Source of the DNA: Actinotignum schaalii FB123-CNA-2 | GTDB taxonomy: Bacteria; Actinomycetota; Actinomycetes; Actinomycetales; Actinomycetaceae | Assembly: GCF_000411135.1 (NCBI RefSeq) | Contig: NZ_KE150263.1 | Span: 642,003 to 706,002 of the forward strand | Direction: 5' to 3' | DNA: 64,000 nucleotides | Shown here: in pieces, positions 37,038-45,803 of the stretch | How the letters are laid out: each line of letters opens with the position of its first letter | Numbering within the stretch: position 1 is the first letter of the stretch | Program-made: the position numbers and the translations under genes | Notes under the pieces: model-generated | Databases searched by the model: none | What the model was told of the DNA's origin: nothing | What the model saw: the letters and a program-made list of their open reading frames with translations, nothing else

Positions 37038-37081
37038 TCCCCCAGCCTACCCGGGAATTACGTCCCAAAGGTACAGGCGCT

Positions 37082-37630
37082 TTACGTAGAGGCGAGGATG
37101 CTCAACAGTTCCCCGACTCGGCTCGATGGATTCAACCCCGCCTCTCCGTTCTGTTTATCCGCATTTTTCGCTCTCTCGTATGAATCTCGCCACGACTCCA
37201 CCGGAAAAGTGCTAGGTACGCTCTTACCATCAAGGTGGGGAACGAGTTTCTTCTCAAGCTCACCTGGACGTACGTGTGCGAAATGATCCGCAATATGCCA
37301 CCACAACCAGATCTCGAAACAAGGATTCGAGACGAAAACTCCGAAACCTTGTGCTTGAGCTTCCTTCACGACAGCCTGCAACGTTGGATGCTGGTCAGTA
37401 TCCATGACGAGACAAATATGCTGATACTTTCCCGAGTGCCCGGCGATGGACATAGCCTTATCTAATACTCGCCTAGGTTCACCTCCACCGGACACAATTT
37501 TGAGAGTAACTGCCCGATTGTCACGTATTAACTGCTGAAACAAGCCGAAGTACTCGACCTCCGTTACTGAGCCTTCGGTAACAATCAGGTAGCTCTCACG
37601 CAGACGCCGTTGGGGACGTTTTCTCGCCAT
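37082..37630 (-). CDS. RloB-family TOPRIM-like protein
   Basis: 182 residues. Glu19 in VTEGSVTE, Asp77 and Asp79 in VMDTDQH, and NPCFEIWLWWH (102-112) are the RloB hallmarks and form a TOPRIM-like metal site, so a nuclease is likely. Its start lies inside the end of the ATPase gene (35-bp overlap), a strong sign of a joint complex. RloA-RloB pairs were named as ORFs linked to restriction loci; the two-gene layout (ATPase plus TOPRIM effector) resembles PARIS AriA-AriB and OLD-type defence. Lower GC than its neighbours. Confidence 0.85.
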   Translation of the reverse strand: MARKRPQRRLRESYLIVTEGSVTEVEYFGLFQQLIRDNRAVTLKIVSGGGEPRRVLDKAMSIAGHSGKYQHICLVMDTDQHPTLQAVVKEAQAQGFGVFVSNPCFEIWLWWHIADHFAHVRPGELEKKLVPHLDGKSVPSTFPVESWRDSYERAKNADKQNGEAGLNPSSRVGELLSILAST

Positions 37631-38924
37631 CGCTGTGCCCGCCGATCATTTTCCGGAACAGCCAGGGTTCAAGTAGCGGTGTAGCACCTAAACGGCCCGA
37701 CATGTACAAGCTGGCCATATCGGTGCCAGGCTTCACGTCGGGGAAATCGGCCACGGAGAAAAGATCAGTAGCACCCTCATTATTTTTTTCCGTCAGCCAT
37801 ACCTGTCCCGGCATCAAGCCGGTATCGGATTCGTTCGAGAGAAAATAAGGGTTATGGCTCGTGAAAATGATTTGACCGCCATTGGTATTCAGCTCTGGAT
37901 CTTGGAAAGCAGCGATGAGCTCAGTTGCCAGCATCGGATGCAAACTCGCGTCAATCTCATCCACGCATACAACTTTTCCCGAGCGTAAAGCTTCAACAGC
38001 TAAACTCCCTAACGCTAGCCAGGATGTGGTACCGAGGGATTCTTGTTCAGCGGCGAAGGTGATTGAGTCTTTCGCACCCTTATGGGAAAAACGCAGAGCT
38101 AAAGCGAATTGTTTAACTAGTTCGGCCGTGATTTCCTCATCCTGGTGTTGCTCAGGAATCAGTTTCTTGAGCATATCCAGTAATTCGGGCGGGAATTCCC
38201 GCGACTCAACGCTAATATCGTCAATCCCCACATCAGCAACCTTTGCCAAACTGGCATAGAGCCGCCGCTTGGCAATATTTTTAGAAAGGTCGCTGGTGAG
38301 CCTATGAACCTGCAGATCGTAATCGGAGTTACCCACCCGATACATGAGTAATTCTCTGCCGATTGTGCGTGCGAGGTCGCCTAAAACCTTGGTATCAAGA
38401 ACCGAGGCGCGCGAAAGAACCAGCTCACGGGGTGAAACCTCATTGATCTTCCCCACCCGCGTGGGGTGCACCTTATGCCCGCGCACGTCCCGATCAATAA
38501 GCATTGTGGCGCGAGTCGAGTAATAGGCCCGTAATTCTTCCCGAACAATCACTCTCTCATTGAGCGTGAAGCTATAGACGTAACGAATACCATCCGTCAC
38601 GAAATCAATCCATAGCGTGGTATCCGCGTTCCGTTTTTCCGGGTCCAGTGCAAAAGGAGGCACGGGCAACTTATCGGCGCTGGCCCACGAGCGTGCCGAG
38701 TTGTAAACGGCGTCTCGGATGAAGTTAAGTGCCTCCAGCACGGTGCTCTTGCCCGAAGCATTTGCCCCGTAAATAGCCGCGCATGGCCATACGTGCTCAC
38801 GCCACAATTCACCTTTGGGTGGAATGTTATGCCGCAACGAAGGGCGGAGGAGGGACAGCTCCCATTCATCACGCAAACTTCTAAAGTTAGCGCCGCCCAC
38901 ACCGAGGAGTATCATACCGACCAT
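37596..38924 (-). CDS. RloA-family AAA/ABC-like ATPase
   Basis: 442 residues. Walker A GANASGKST (K59) follows a GANFRSL start motif. A long insert is followed by the ABC-like signature ESLGTTSWLAL (near 310), Walker B VVCVDEIDASLHP (near 340) and H-loop IIFTSHNPYFLS. This is the SMC/RecF-like clade used as sensors in OLD, Gabija and PARIS defence systems. Partner of the overlapping RloB. ATG 38924 or 38915 are possible starts; neither has a strong ribosome binding site. The pair lies 200 bp downstream of the 3' end of tRNA-Arg, a common island position. Confidence 0.85.
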   Translation of the reverse strand: MVGMILLGVGGANFRSLRDEWELSLLRPSLRHNIPPKGELWREHVWPCAAIYGANASGKSTVLEALNFIRDAVYNSARSWASADKLPVPPFALDPEKRNADTTLWIDFVTDGIRYVYSFTLNERVIVREELRAYYSTRATMLIDRDVRGHKVHPTRVGKINEVSPRELVLSRASVLDTKVLGDLARTIGRELLMYRVGNSDYDLQVHRLTSDLSKNIAKRRLYASLAKVADVGIDDISVESREFPPELLDMLKKLIPEQHQDEEITAELVKQFALALRFSHKGAKDSITFAAEQESLGTTSWLALGSLAVEALRSGKVVCVDEIDASLHPMLATELIAAFQDPELNTNGGQIIFTSHNPYFLSNESDTGLMPGQVWLTEKNNEGATDLFSVADFPDVKPGTDMASLYMSGRLGATPLLEPWLFRKMIGGHSDGEKTSPTASA

Positions 38925-39083
38925 TCTAGTGTCGAAATACGTGCAAATACAGAATCGATATGCATTTTGCACATTTTCAGACATGAAATACCCAGCGAAA
39001 CTGTTTCACAGTTCAATAGCAGAGTGGGGCTATAGACCGCAGAGTGGACTACTGCCGGTAGCCAACCTGAAAACACGAAAAAT

Positions 39084-39115
39084 CCCGCGTCACAGGCAGA
39101 CCTATGACGCGGGAC
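39084..39115 (-). terminator. Terminator of tRNA-Arg
   Basis: TCCCGCGTCA pairs with TGACGCGGGA around a 12-nt loop; on the minus strand TTTTTCGTGTTTTC follows. Confidence 0.9.
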
Positions 39116-39125
39116 ATCGCAACTG

Positions 39126-39197
39126 TGCCCCCGAAAGGATTCGAACCTTCGACCTACCGCTTAGGAGGCGGTCGCTCTTCCCCTGAGCTACGAGGGC
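39126..39197 (-). tRNA. tRNA-Arg, anticodon CCT
   Basis: Acceptor GCCCTCG with CGGGGGC, D-loop AGCTCAGGGG, anticodon loop CTCCTAA (CCT, reads AGG), T-arm GGTTCGAATCC and discriminator A. CCA is not encoded. Confidence 0.96.
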
Positions 39198-39392
39198 GGG
39201 CCCACCGCCGATCATTCATCCGAACGACGGTGGGAATAAGATAACCGTTCCAGGTTACTCTGCGTGGCACCGTGGGCGCTACTTACCTCGGGCAATTCCG
39301 CGTTACCTGCCGCATACAGGGCCGCACTACTATCGCGGGTCACCTACTGCCCGCGCGCGAGACCATACGGGCACCTCGCGCCACCGCACCCG

Positions 39393-40304
39393 CTACTGCG
39401 CCGAAGGATCGGGCACATCCCAGGGCACATTGGTATCAGGAACGTGGAGGTTCTTGGTGGCGTGGGTCGGCACCACGAGCACCGGCGATTGGGTACCTAG
39501 GAGCAGCGTGTGGCTGGTGGAGCCGAAGAGCAGCCCGGTAATTCCGCCGCGGCCGCGCGCCCCCACCACCACCAGGTCCACAGAGCTAGAGAATTCCGCC
39601 ATGATTTCCGCCGCGGAGCCTTCCACCGCGTAGCAGCGCACCTGCACGGTTTCATCCCCGCGCAGCACCTCGGCCACGGTTTCTTCCAAGCCCAGGCGGG
39701 TGTCATCCAGAATTTCACGGGTCATATCCCCGCCGGGAAGCAGGCCGCCCCCGGCGCGCGTCACCGATACCGCGTTAATTGCGGAGACCTGCGCGCCCCA
39801 GCGCCCGGCCATCCGCACCGCCAAATTAAGGGCATATTTCGATTCCTGCGAGCCGTCCACTCCCACCACAATGTGGCGGATCGGCAGGCGCCGCGAATGC
39901 TGGAGCGGCACCACGGCAACCGGGCAGTACGCCTTGGAAACAATCGCGCCGGCCACCACACCCAGCTGGTCAATATCAGCGGTATCCGCCCCGGAATATC
40001 CGACCACCAGCCGGGAAGCAGTTTTGGATTCTGCCAGGAGCAGCTCGACCGGATCCCCGGGTAGCGCCACCGCGGTGGCTTCTAAGCCCGCCAGGCCGGC
40101 CACGCCTTCCTGGGCGAGCGCCTCCCGCGCGATACTCATGGCGCTCTCATAGGAGCCGCGCGGATCTGGGCCTTCCTGGTAGCAGGTGAGGGCCCGCAGG
40201 GTGGCATTGCGGCTCACGGCCACGTGCGCACCCCATATAAGTGCCGCGCGCGATTCGGGGGAGCCATCCACCCCAACGACCACGGAATTCTCATGCTGGT
40301 ACAT
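39393..40304 (-). CDS. Universal stress protein, two tandem Usp domains
   Basis: 303 residues made of two UspA folds (about 5-140 and 148-290). Each begins with the strand-loop VVVGVDGSPESRAAL or IVVGVDGSQESKYAL. Each ends with an ATP-binding GxG-x9-GS type segment: VVGYSGADTAD in the first, and VVGARGRGGITGLLFGST in the second, which keeps the full motif. Cytoplasmic ATP-binding stress protein; partner unknown. ATG 40304 has GGAGG 5 bp before. Confidence 0.92.
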   Translation of the reverse strand: MYQHENSVVVGVDGSPESRAALIWGAHVAVSRNATLRALTCYQEGPDPRGSYESAMSIAREALAQEGVAGLAGLEATAVALPGDPVELLLAESKTASRLVVGYSGADTADIDQLGVVAGAIVSKAYCPVAVVPLQHSRRLPIRHIVVGVDGSQESKYALNLAVRMAGRWGAQVSAINAVSVTRAGGGLLPGGDMTREILDDTRLGLEETVAEVLRGDETVQVRCYAVEGSAAEIMAEFSSSVDLVVVGARGRGGITGLLFGSTSHTLLLGTQSPVLVVPTHATKNLHVPDTNVPWDVPDPSAQ

Positions 40305-40432
40305 CGTTACCTCCGTTGCCCATTCTCCCACGGGCCCGCCCCGGGGTGGAACCGTGCGTAAAATGCGAACGCCGCCGGGAGCTCCGACGGCGTTCGTACA
40401 TAATTCTTCTCAGACCTCGCGGCAGGCGCGCT

Positions 40433-41167
40433 TTAGGAAACGCGGATCACGATGGGGGTATCACCGCACCACGAATCCGGACCCACGCGGGTACCCATGC
40501 TCGGGTTCCACGCCGCCACATTCTGGCCGTTGCCCAGCGAGATCGCCACGTGACCGGGCCAGTAGAGGATGTCACCGGGCTGGGCTTCCGCGTAGGAAAC
40601 CTGGCGGCCCACCGAGAGCACCGAGGTGGTGTACCCGCCGATAGCAACGCCGTGCTGGGCGTAGACCCAGCGCACGAAGCCGATGCAATCCCAGCCGGAT
40701 GGTGTGGTGCCAGCCCATACATAGGGCGAGCCCACGCCGCTGAGGGCGGTATCAAGAACGGAGGAGCCAATAGCGCTGGGGGCGGCTTCCACTTCCACAC
40801 CAATGCCCGCGGCGGCGGGAGTGGCATCGTCATCAGAGGAAGTGGTGGCGGTGGCAGCCGCGGCGGTGGTGGCGCTAGCGGCCGGGGCAGCTACTTCAAT
40901 AGCCGGAGCTGCGGATTGAATGTTGATCTGTTCGATCCTCCATTCCGAGGTGGCGCTCGTGGTGCCGGCGATGCCAGCAGCAACGTCCTGCGCGTGCGGA
41001 TTAGACAGCGCCGCCTTGGCGGGCGCGGCCGCGGTATCAGCCGCCGCATTCGGAACGATCAGTGCTGCCGCGCCGCCCACAACGAGAGCTGCGGTGAGAC
41101 CACGTACTGCAGGGTTCGCCAGGTTATGAGCCTGCGACCGCGTATCAAGAGCGTGGCGTCCGGTCAT
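40433..41167 (-). CDS. Secreted NlpC/P60 peptidoglycan endopeptidase
   Basis: Cleaves peptide stems of peptidoglycan. 244 residues: an N-terminal signal segment (about 20-47, ending in AAADTA), an Ala/Thr-rich linker and a C-terminal NlpC/P60 domain (about 138-244) with catalytic Cys in WDCIGFV, His in GHVAISLG and a third polar residue in the following NVAAWN strand. The CIGF replaces the usual CSGF/CSGL. ATG 41167 with AGGAG 8 bp before. The upstream region has GTTAC/GTGAC repeats near 41235-41270, which might be regulatory. Confidence 0.88.
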   Translation of the reverse strand: MTGRHALDTRSQAHNLANPAVRGLTAALVVGGAAALIVPNAAADTAAAPAKAALSNPHAQDVAAGIAGTTSATSEWRIEQINIQSAAPAIEVAAPAASATTAAAATATTSSDDDATPAAAGIGVEVEAAPSAIGSSVLDTALSGVGSPYVWAGTTPSGWDCIGFVRWVYAQHGVAIGGYTTSVLSVGRQVSYAEAQPGDILYWPGHVAISLGNGQNVAAWNPSMGTRVGPDSWCGDTPIVIRVS

Positions 41168-41571
41168 GGGATGATCTCCTACAAAAGTTTTCCTGCGCGC
41201 CCCGAGGGGCACTTTCGGTACGTCCATTAGCGTAACGATTAGGCAACGAATTGTCACGTTTATGTAACAAGTGGCACAGGAGGGCCGTTATCATCCTAAA
41301 ACGGCGAACTCCCGGCCTTTCCTCCACTTTTTTCGCGTGATACCAGGCTTTTCCAAGCACCCGTTTATAACGTTTTGATATACTTTTTTGCGACTTAAAT
41401 TACATCGCAGTGATAAATCGTGGTGGAGACCACACATGACGACGACGCTGTGCTACCGCTCCGCTACCCCGGGCGCCCACCGTCACCACCTGAGACAGGC
41501 TCCGCACCCAGCCTTCACCAGCGCCTGGCGCACGCTACCTCCCGGGAAGTGGCACCTTCAGCCCGGCTACC
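41168..41571. other. Intergenic region upstream of NlpC/P60 gene
   Basis: 404 bp. It holds the NlpC/P60 promoter region with GTAACG, GTCACG and GTAAC words near 41232-41272, an AT-rich stretch at 41315-41410, and a CGACGACG word at 41428. I checked for a c-di-AMP (ydaO) riboswitch, common in front of such genes, and did not find its conserved core. No gene seen. Confidence 0.55.
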
Positions 41572-42276
41572 TCAGGCATGCACCAAGAGGTGTTTGCGAA
41601 TCCAATCAGTCAGAGGAAATACCCCACTTGCTCCGTGGGCGAGAATATCGCCGTCGTCCTCAACACTGAGGGTCACCGCAGCATCGGGTTTAATGCCGGC
41701 CGCGGCCATAGCCTCGAGGACGTCGTCATCGGTCTGGATCACTTCACCGATGCGCGCAATGGTAACTTTCCCACCGCTCGGGTTGCGCTCCAGGTAATCC
41801 GCCACGGCGAGCAGGCCGGTTCGCGCGGCTATATCAGCGCCGGGGCCCAGGGAATTTTCCGCGGGAATCGGGTTGCCGAAAGGATCGTGGCTGAGCTCGT
41901 AGCCCTGCTCCCCTAGCACGTGGGCAATGCGTTCTTCTAGTTCGCGGGACATGACGTGTTCCCAGCGGCAAGCCTCCGCGTGGACGTGTTCCCAGGGCAT
42001 CCCGAGCACGTGGAGGAGGAAACATTCGGCCACCCGATGCTTACGCATCACGCTGGTAGCGATGCGCCGGCCTTCCTTGGTGAGGACAATAGCGCGGTTG
42101 GTATCCAGGTACATCATGCCGTCGCGCTCTAGGCGCGCCACGGTTTCCGAGACGGTGGGTTTGGATTGACTCAGGCGCTCCACGAGCCGGGCACGCAGCG
42201 GAACGATTCCTTCTTCTTCGAGTTCGTAGACCGCTTTGAGGTACATTTCGCGGGTATCAACAAGGTCATCACTCAT
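41572..42276 (-). CDS. DtxR/IdeR-family metal-dependent transcription repressor
   Basis: 234 residues: winged helix (1-70, SQSKPTVSETVARLERDGM), metal-binding/dimer domain (70-140) and a C-terminal SH3-like domain. Residues matching DtxR metal ligands are all kept: Met near 10, HRVAE (His, Glu), H in HAEACRWEH and its Cys-x2-Glu-His. This set, with Cys, fits an iron-sensing DtxR/IdeR rather than an MntR. ATG 42276 (AAGGAGA upstream) lies inside the end of the MFS gene (8-bp overlap), so the two are translationally coupled. Confidence 0.92.
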   Translation of the reverse strand: MSDDLVDTREMYLKAVYELEEEGIVPLRARLVERLSQSKPTVSETVARLERDGMMYLDTNRAIVLTKEGRRIATSVMRKHRVAECFLLHVLGMPWEHVHAEACRWEHVMSRELEERIAHVLGEQGYELSHDPFGNPIPAENSLGPGADIAARTGLLAVADYLERNPSGGKVTIARIGEVIQTDDDVLEAMAAAGIKPDAAVTLSVEDDGDILAHGASGVFPLTDWIRKHLLVHA

Positions 42277-43900
42277 CGCGCGTCTCCTTCGTCTCAGCGG
42301 CGGGGGCGGCATTCGGGTGCCCATCCACATCCGGTTCCTCATGCGTATCTTGCCATTCTAAGCCGCCCGCGCGCTGCGGGGAATGCCCAGTTTCGGCATC
42401 GTGGGCTTCATCTTCAGGTTCGAAAAGATCGGCCTCGACTTCGTCGTGGTCCTCCGCGGTGAAACTTTGCCCGCTATCCGTTTGCCCGGTGCGATTGGCC
42501 CGTAGTTCAGCTTCGCGCTCCTCATTTTCATGTTCGAGCGGGCCAAGAATCTCCAGCTGGAAGGGATGGCGCACCCGGTAGTGCACTTCCACATCCCATT
42601 TGCGCCGGCCCCACAGGTAGGCACCCACGGTAGCCACCAGGCAGCCAATCGCGCCGATGCCCACACCCCAGCGCGCCCCGGCTGCCCCGGAAATACCGCC
42701 CACCACCAGGGAACCGATCGGGGTCACGCCCTGGTTGACCGTTTGGTAGAGGGAGACCACGCGCCCGCGCATCTGGGGAGAAGTAGACATCTGCACCGCG
42801 GCATTGGCTGCGGTGAGCATAATGAGCATAAAGAAACCGACCGGCACCAGGGTGAGGGTGTAGATCAGCAAATTCGGGGCCAGTGCATTGGCGGTAACCG
42901 CGATACCCATAGCTACGCCCGCTCCTACCACGGAGCGCACACGCGGTTGCTTCGTACGCCGCGCCCCCACCACGGCACCGGATAGCGAACCAACCGCGAC
43001 CATAGAAGAAACAATGCCGAATTGGGTGGAGTCGGCGTGGAATTCCATGGTGGACATGGACACCGTGGTGAGCGGGGTGTTCATGGCCAGGCAGGAAACC
43101 ACGCCCACCACCGCGAAAATCACGAGAAGATCGGAGCGGTTGCCCACGTAACGCAGGCCGTCAATCGTCCCCTGAATCGCGGAAACCTTCTTTTCCGGGC
43201 GGGGTGCCGGATGGAATTCTTCGGGGCGCATGAGCGCCAGCGCAATAAGGGTAGCCCCGAACATGATGCCGTTAATAATGAAAACCCAGCCGGTCCCAAT
43301 AATGCCAATAAGCAAGCCGCCCAGCGCGGGCCCGATCAGGCGCGCAATATTAAAGGACATGGAATTCAAGCCCACCGCATTCGGTAGCCAGCGCGGAGGC
43401 ACCAATTCGGAGATAAAAACGAGACGCGGGGGATTATCGAAAGATTGAATCACCCCGATGGCCAGGGCGAAAAGACAGACCACCAGCACATTCGCCCAGC
43501 CCAGGAGGACCAGTACCCCCAGGGCCACCGCGGTGAGCAGCATTCCGAATTGGGTGAGCACCACCATTTTGCGTTTATCGAGGCGATCAGCGAGCGCTCC
43601 GGCCAGCGGCATAATAAAAGGAATGGGAACGAATTGCAGCGCCGTGACAATACCGACGGCGAAAGCATCATTATTGGTGAGGTCGCTCATGACGAGCCAG
43701 TTCTGAGCGGTGCGTTGCATCCACCCGCCGGTATTGGCGACCAACGAGGCAGCGAACCAAATAGCGTAGTTGCGGTACTTCAAACTGGCGAATGTACGCC
43801 CCACTAAATCCTGCCCCCTGCAGAAAAATCCGATATCCATAGCGGCCGGCGGGCGCGGCGAGCTCGCAGTTGCGCTATCTGCGGTGAGTTTATCACGCAC
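42269..43900 (-). CDS. MFS transporter (EntS/TMS4-like exporter)
   Basis: 543 residues, 12 predicted helices (about 40-430) and a 110-residue acidic cytoplasmic tail. FASLKYRNYAIWFAASLVANTGGWMQ (key: RNY and NTGGWMQ) and LADRLDKRKMVV match the MFS_3 group that includes enterobactin exporter EntS. Coupling to a DtxR-type regulator suggests siderophore or metal-linked export (inference). The start is uncertain: GTG 43900 or ATG 43840, both with weak ribosome binding sites. Confidence 0.85.
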   Translation of the reverse strand: MRDKLTADSATASSPRPPAAMDIGFFCRGQDLVGRTFASLKYRNYAIWFAASLVANTGGWMQRTAQNWLVMSDLTNNDAFAVGIVTALQFVPIPFIMPLAGALADRLDKRKMVVLTQFGMLLTAVALGVLVLLGWANVLVVCLFALAIGVIQSFDNPPRLVFISELVPPRWLPNAVGLNSMSFNIARLIGPALGGLLIGIIGTGWVFIINGIMFGATLIALALMRPEEFHPAPRPEKKVSAIQGTIDGLRYVGNRSDLLVIFAVVGVVSCLAMNTPLTTVSMSTMEFHADSTQFGIVSSMVAVGSLSGAVVGARRTKQPRVRSVVGAGVAMGIAVTANALAPNLLIYTLTLVPVGFFMLIMLTAANAAVQMSTSPQMRGRVVSLYQTVNQGVTPIGSLVVGGISGAAGARWGVGIGAIGCLVATVGAYLWGRRKWDVEVHYRVRHPFQLEILGPLEHENEEREAELRANRTGQTDSGQSFTAEDHDEVEADLFEPEDEAHDAETGHSPQRAGGLEWQDTHEEPDVDGHPNAAPAAETKETRDE

Positions 43901-43902
43901 GG

Positions 43903-43921
43903 CCAGGCAAGGCTCACGTTT
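43903..43921 (-). promoter_or_regulatory. Possible DtxR box before the MFS-dtxR unit
   Basis: The minus strand has TGAGCCTTGCCT, matching 9 of 12 central positions of the DtxR consensus TTAGCCTAACCT, but only about 11 of 19 over the full palindrome. It lies directly before the MFS start, where a repressor would act. Confidence 0.3.
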
Positions 43922-43950
43922 GTCTCACCGGCGAAAATGGTACGACGACG

Positions 43951-43986
43951 CACGCAGGGCCTACCCGTACGGGTAGGCCCTGCGTG
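43951..43986 (-). terminator. 16-bp perfect terminator hairpin after purine permease
   Basis: 16 bases at 43951-43966 pair perfectly with 43971-43986 around GTAC. On the minus strand the stem is followed at once by CGTCGTCGTACC (43950-43939) and then ATTTT. Confidence 0.85.
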
Positions 43987-44028
43987 GTTGAGCTGGCAGC
44001 CAAAGTGCTGCGCAGAACTGAGCTGCGC

Positions 44029-45504
44029 TTAGCCGAGCAGGAGCTTCTGAATTGGATCGAGCAGGAAGTAGACCACGAAGGCCACGAAGGTTCCCCACAT
44101 GAGGGGGTGCACGCGGCGGGCCTTCCCGGCGGCCACCGACATGATGACGAAGGCAACGAAGCCCACCCCGATGCCGACCGTAATGGAGTAGGAGAAGGGC
44201 ATGAGGGCAACGGTGAGGAAGGCCGGGATACCCACGCTCAGATCTTCCCAATCAATCTCGGTTACCTGCTGCATCATGAGGAAGCCCACCGCGACCAGCG
44301 CGGGAGCGGCCGCTTCGGAAGGAACCAGAGTGACGAGCGGAGCGAAGAAGATCGAGAGCAGGAAGAGCGCACCGGTGGTCACCGACGCGAGGCCGGTGCG
44401 CGCGCCGTCAGCTACGCCCGTCGTCGATTCAACGAAAGAGGTGTTGGAGGATACGCCGCCCATACCGCCGGCCAGCGCCGCGAGGGAATCGAGGAGCAGG
44501 ATGCGGGAGGTGTGGTAGGGCATGCCGTCCTCATCGAGAAGATCACCTTCGGAAGCCACCGCGACCATGGTGCCCATGGTGTCGAAGAAGTCGGCGAGCA
44601 TCACGGAGAAGGCCAACACAACTACGGAGATCACACCGAGCTTCTGGAAGGGGCCCACCACGGAGAAAGCACCGAGGGTGGAGAAGTCCGGGATCTGCAC
44701 CGGGGAGCCGTTCAGCGCGGGTGCCCCACCGTTCCAGCCAGCTACGTCACCACCGGCCACGCTTCCTGGCTTGGCAACAATATTGACGATAACGGCCGCG
44801 ATGGTCGAGGACACGATGCCGATGAGGAGCGCGCCGGGAACCCCGCGCAGCAGGCAGATCGCGGTGAGGAAAAGACCGAAAACGAAGACAGCCAGCGGCC
44901 AGGAGGCGATGGAGCCGTTAATTCCGAAGGACATGATGGTTCCTTCGCCGGGGCGGATAAGGCCGGCATTGACCAGCCCAACCAGGGTGATGAAGAGCCC
45001 CAGGCCCACAGAAATGGCGGTGCGCAAGAACTTCGGCACCGCCCGGAAAATAGCTTCACGCAGGCCCGTCACCACGAGCAGCGTGATAACGATACCTTCG
45101 ATAACGATAATGCCCATACCGTCAGCCCAGGTCATACCGGGCATCTGCACGATGACCACGCCGACGATGGTATTGAGTCCCAGCCCGGCCGCCATGGCGA
45201 GCGGGAAATTCGCGATAACGCCGGTGAGCAGCGTCATCACACCCGCAACGATAGCGGTACCCGCAGCGATGGCCGGGAGGTTCGGCCCCTCGGTGCCGCC
45301 GCCCAGGTAGGCTCCGGTGGAATCCTGCCCAGAAAGAATAATTGGATTAAGAACCAGAATATAGGCCATGGCCACGAAGGTGACCAGTCCGCCGCGCACT
45401 TCCCGGGCCACGGTGGTCCCGCGTTCGCGCAGCCGGAAAAAATCCCGCTTCGGTTCGGAGGTTGTGCTGTGGTTCGTCTCGACGTGCGTGGAAGTTACGC
45501 TCAC
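44029..45504 (-). CDS. NCS2 purine permease (AzgA/PbuG-like)
   Basis: Proton-linked importer of hypoxanthine, guanine or adenine. 491 residues with about 13 helices. RGGLVTFVAMAYILVLNP (key: TFVAMAYI) and GLGLNT early on, SSNTSFVESTTGVADGARTG (key: TSFVESTTGV) in the middle, and ASEGDLLDEDG are all AzgA-branch marks. GTG 45504 follows AGGAG at 7 bp; the longer frame is rejected. No purine riboswitch was recognised upstream, although a GGCGGTC/GACCGCC hairpin lies near 45575. Confidence 0.92.
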   Translation of the reverse strand: MSVTSTHVETNHSTTSEPKRDFFRLRERGTTVAREVRGGLVTFVAMAYILVLNPIILSGQDSTGAYLGGGTEGPNLPAIAAGTAIVAGVMTLLTGVIANFPLAMAAGLGLNTIVGVVIVQMPGMTWADGMGIIVIEGIVITLLVVTGLREAIFRAVPKFLRTAISVGLGLFITLVGLVNAGLIRPGEGTIMSFGINGSIASWPLAVFVFGLFLTAICLLRGVPGALLIGIVSSTIAAVIVNIVAKPGSVAGGDVAGWNGGAPALNGSPVQIPDFSTLGAFSVVGPFQKLGVISVVVLAFSVMLADFFDTMGTMVAVASEGDLLDEDGMPYHTSRILLLDSLAALAGGMGGVSSNTSFVESTTGVADGARTGLASVTTGALFLLSIFFAPLVTLVPSEAAAPALVAVGFLMMQQVTEIDWEDLSVGIPAFLTVALMPFSYSITVGIGVGFVAFVIMSVAAGKARRVHPLMWGTFVAFVVYFLLDPIQKLLLG

Positions 45505-45803
45505 GAAGATCTCCTCGGTAGTCGTGCGGTCCGCTGCGCGCCAGGCGAGCGCGTGATCCGCAGATTTTCGGGCGGTCCTGACCGCCACCAGCACTCATTC
45601 TTGAACCGCGACCACCACCCACGCAAGATAAGTCTCACTATGTGGACGCTTTTTCGCCCATTTCATCTCACATTTCGAGACGTGCGCAAAGTGGTGTGGA
45701 GAAACGGCGCGATAGTGCGGTTTTCTCCCGGCCCACCACCCGCGTGAGTCCGGCCACGCAGCTGCGGGTGCGGAGCGTATCGACACCCGTGCGACCCGGA
45801 TTG

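Noticed and set aside
37000..37081. Attachment-site duplicate of the tRNA-Arg 3' end on the far side of RloAB
   Set aside because: No copy of the tRNA 3' sequence was seen between mshA and RloB, so integration at the tRNA is not shown.
41168..41400. c-di-AMP (ydaO) riboswitch before the NlpC/P60 gene
   Set aside because: Such riboswitches often precede these genes, but the expected GGGGGAACC-type core is not present on the minus strand here.
43984..45747. 587-codon plus-strand ORF opposite the purine permease
   Set aside because: Composition (His, Gly, Glu, Asp-rich) is typical of an antisense shadow; the minus-strand frame has clear NCS2 motifs.
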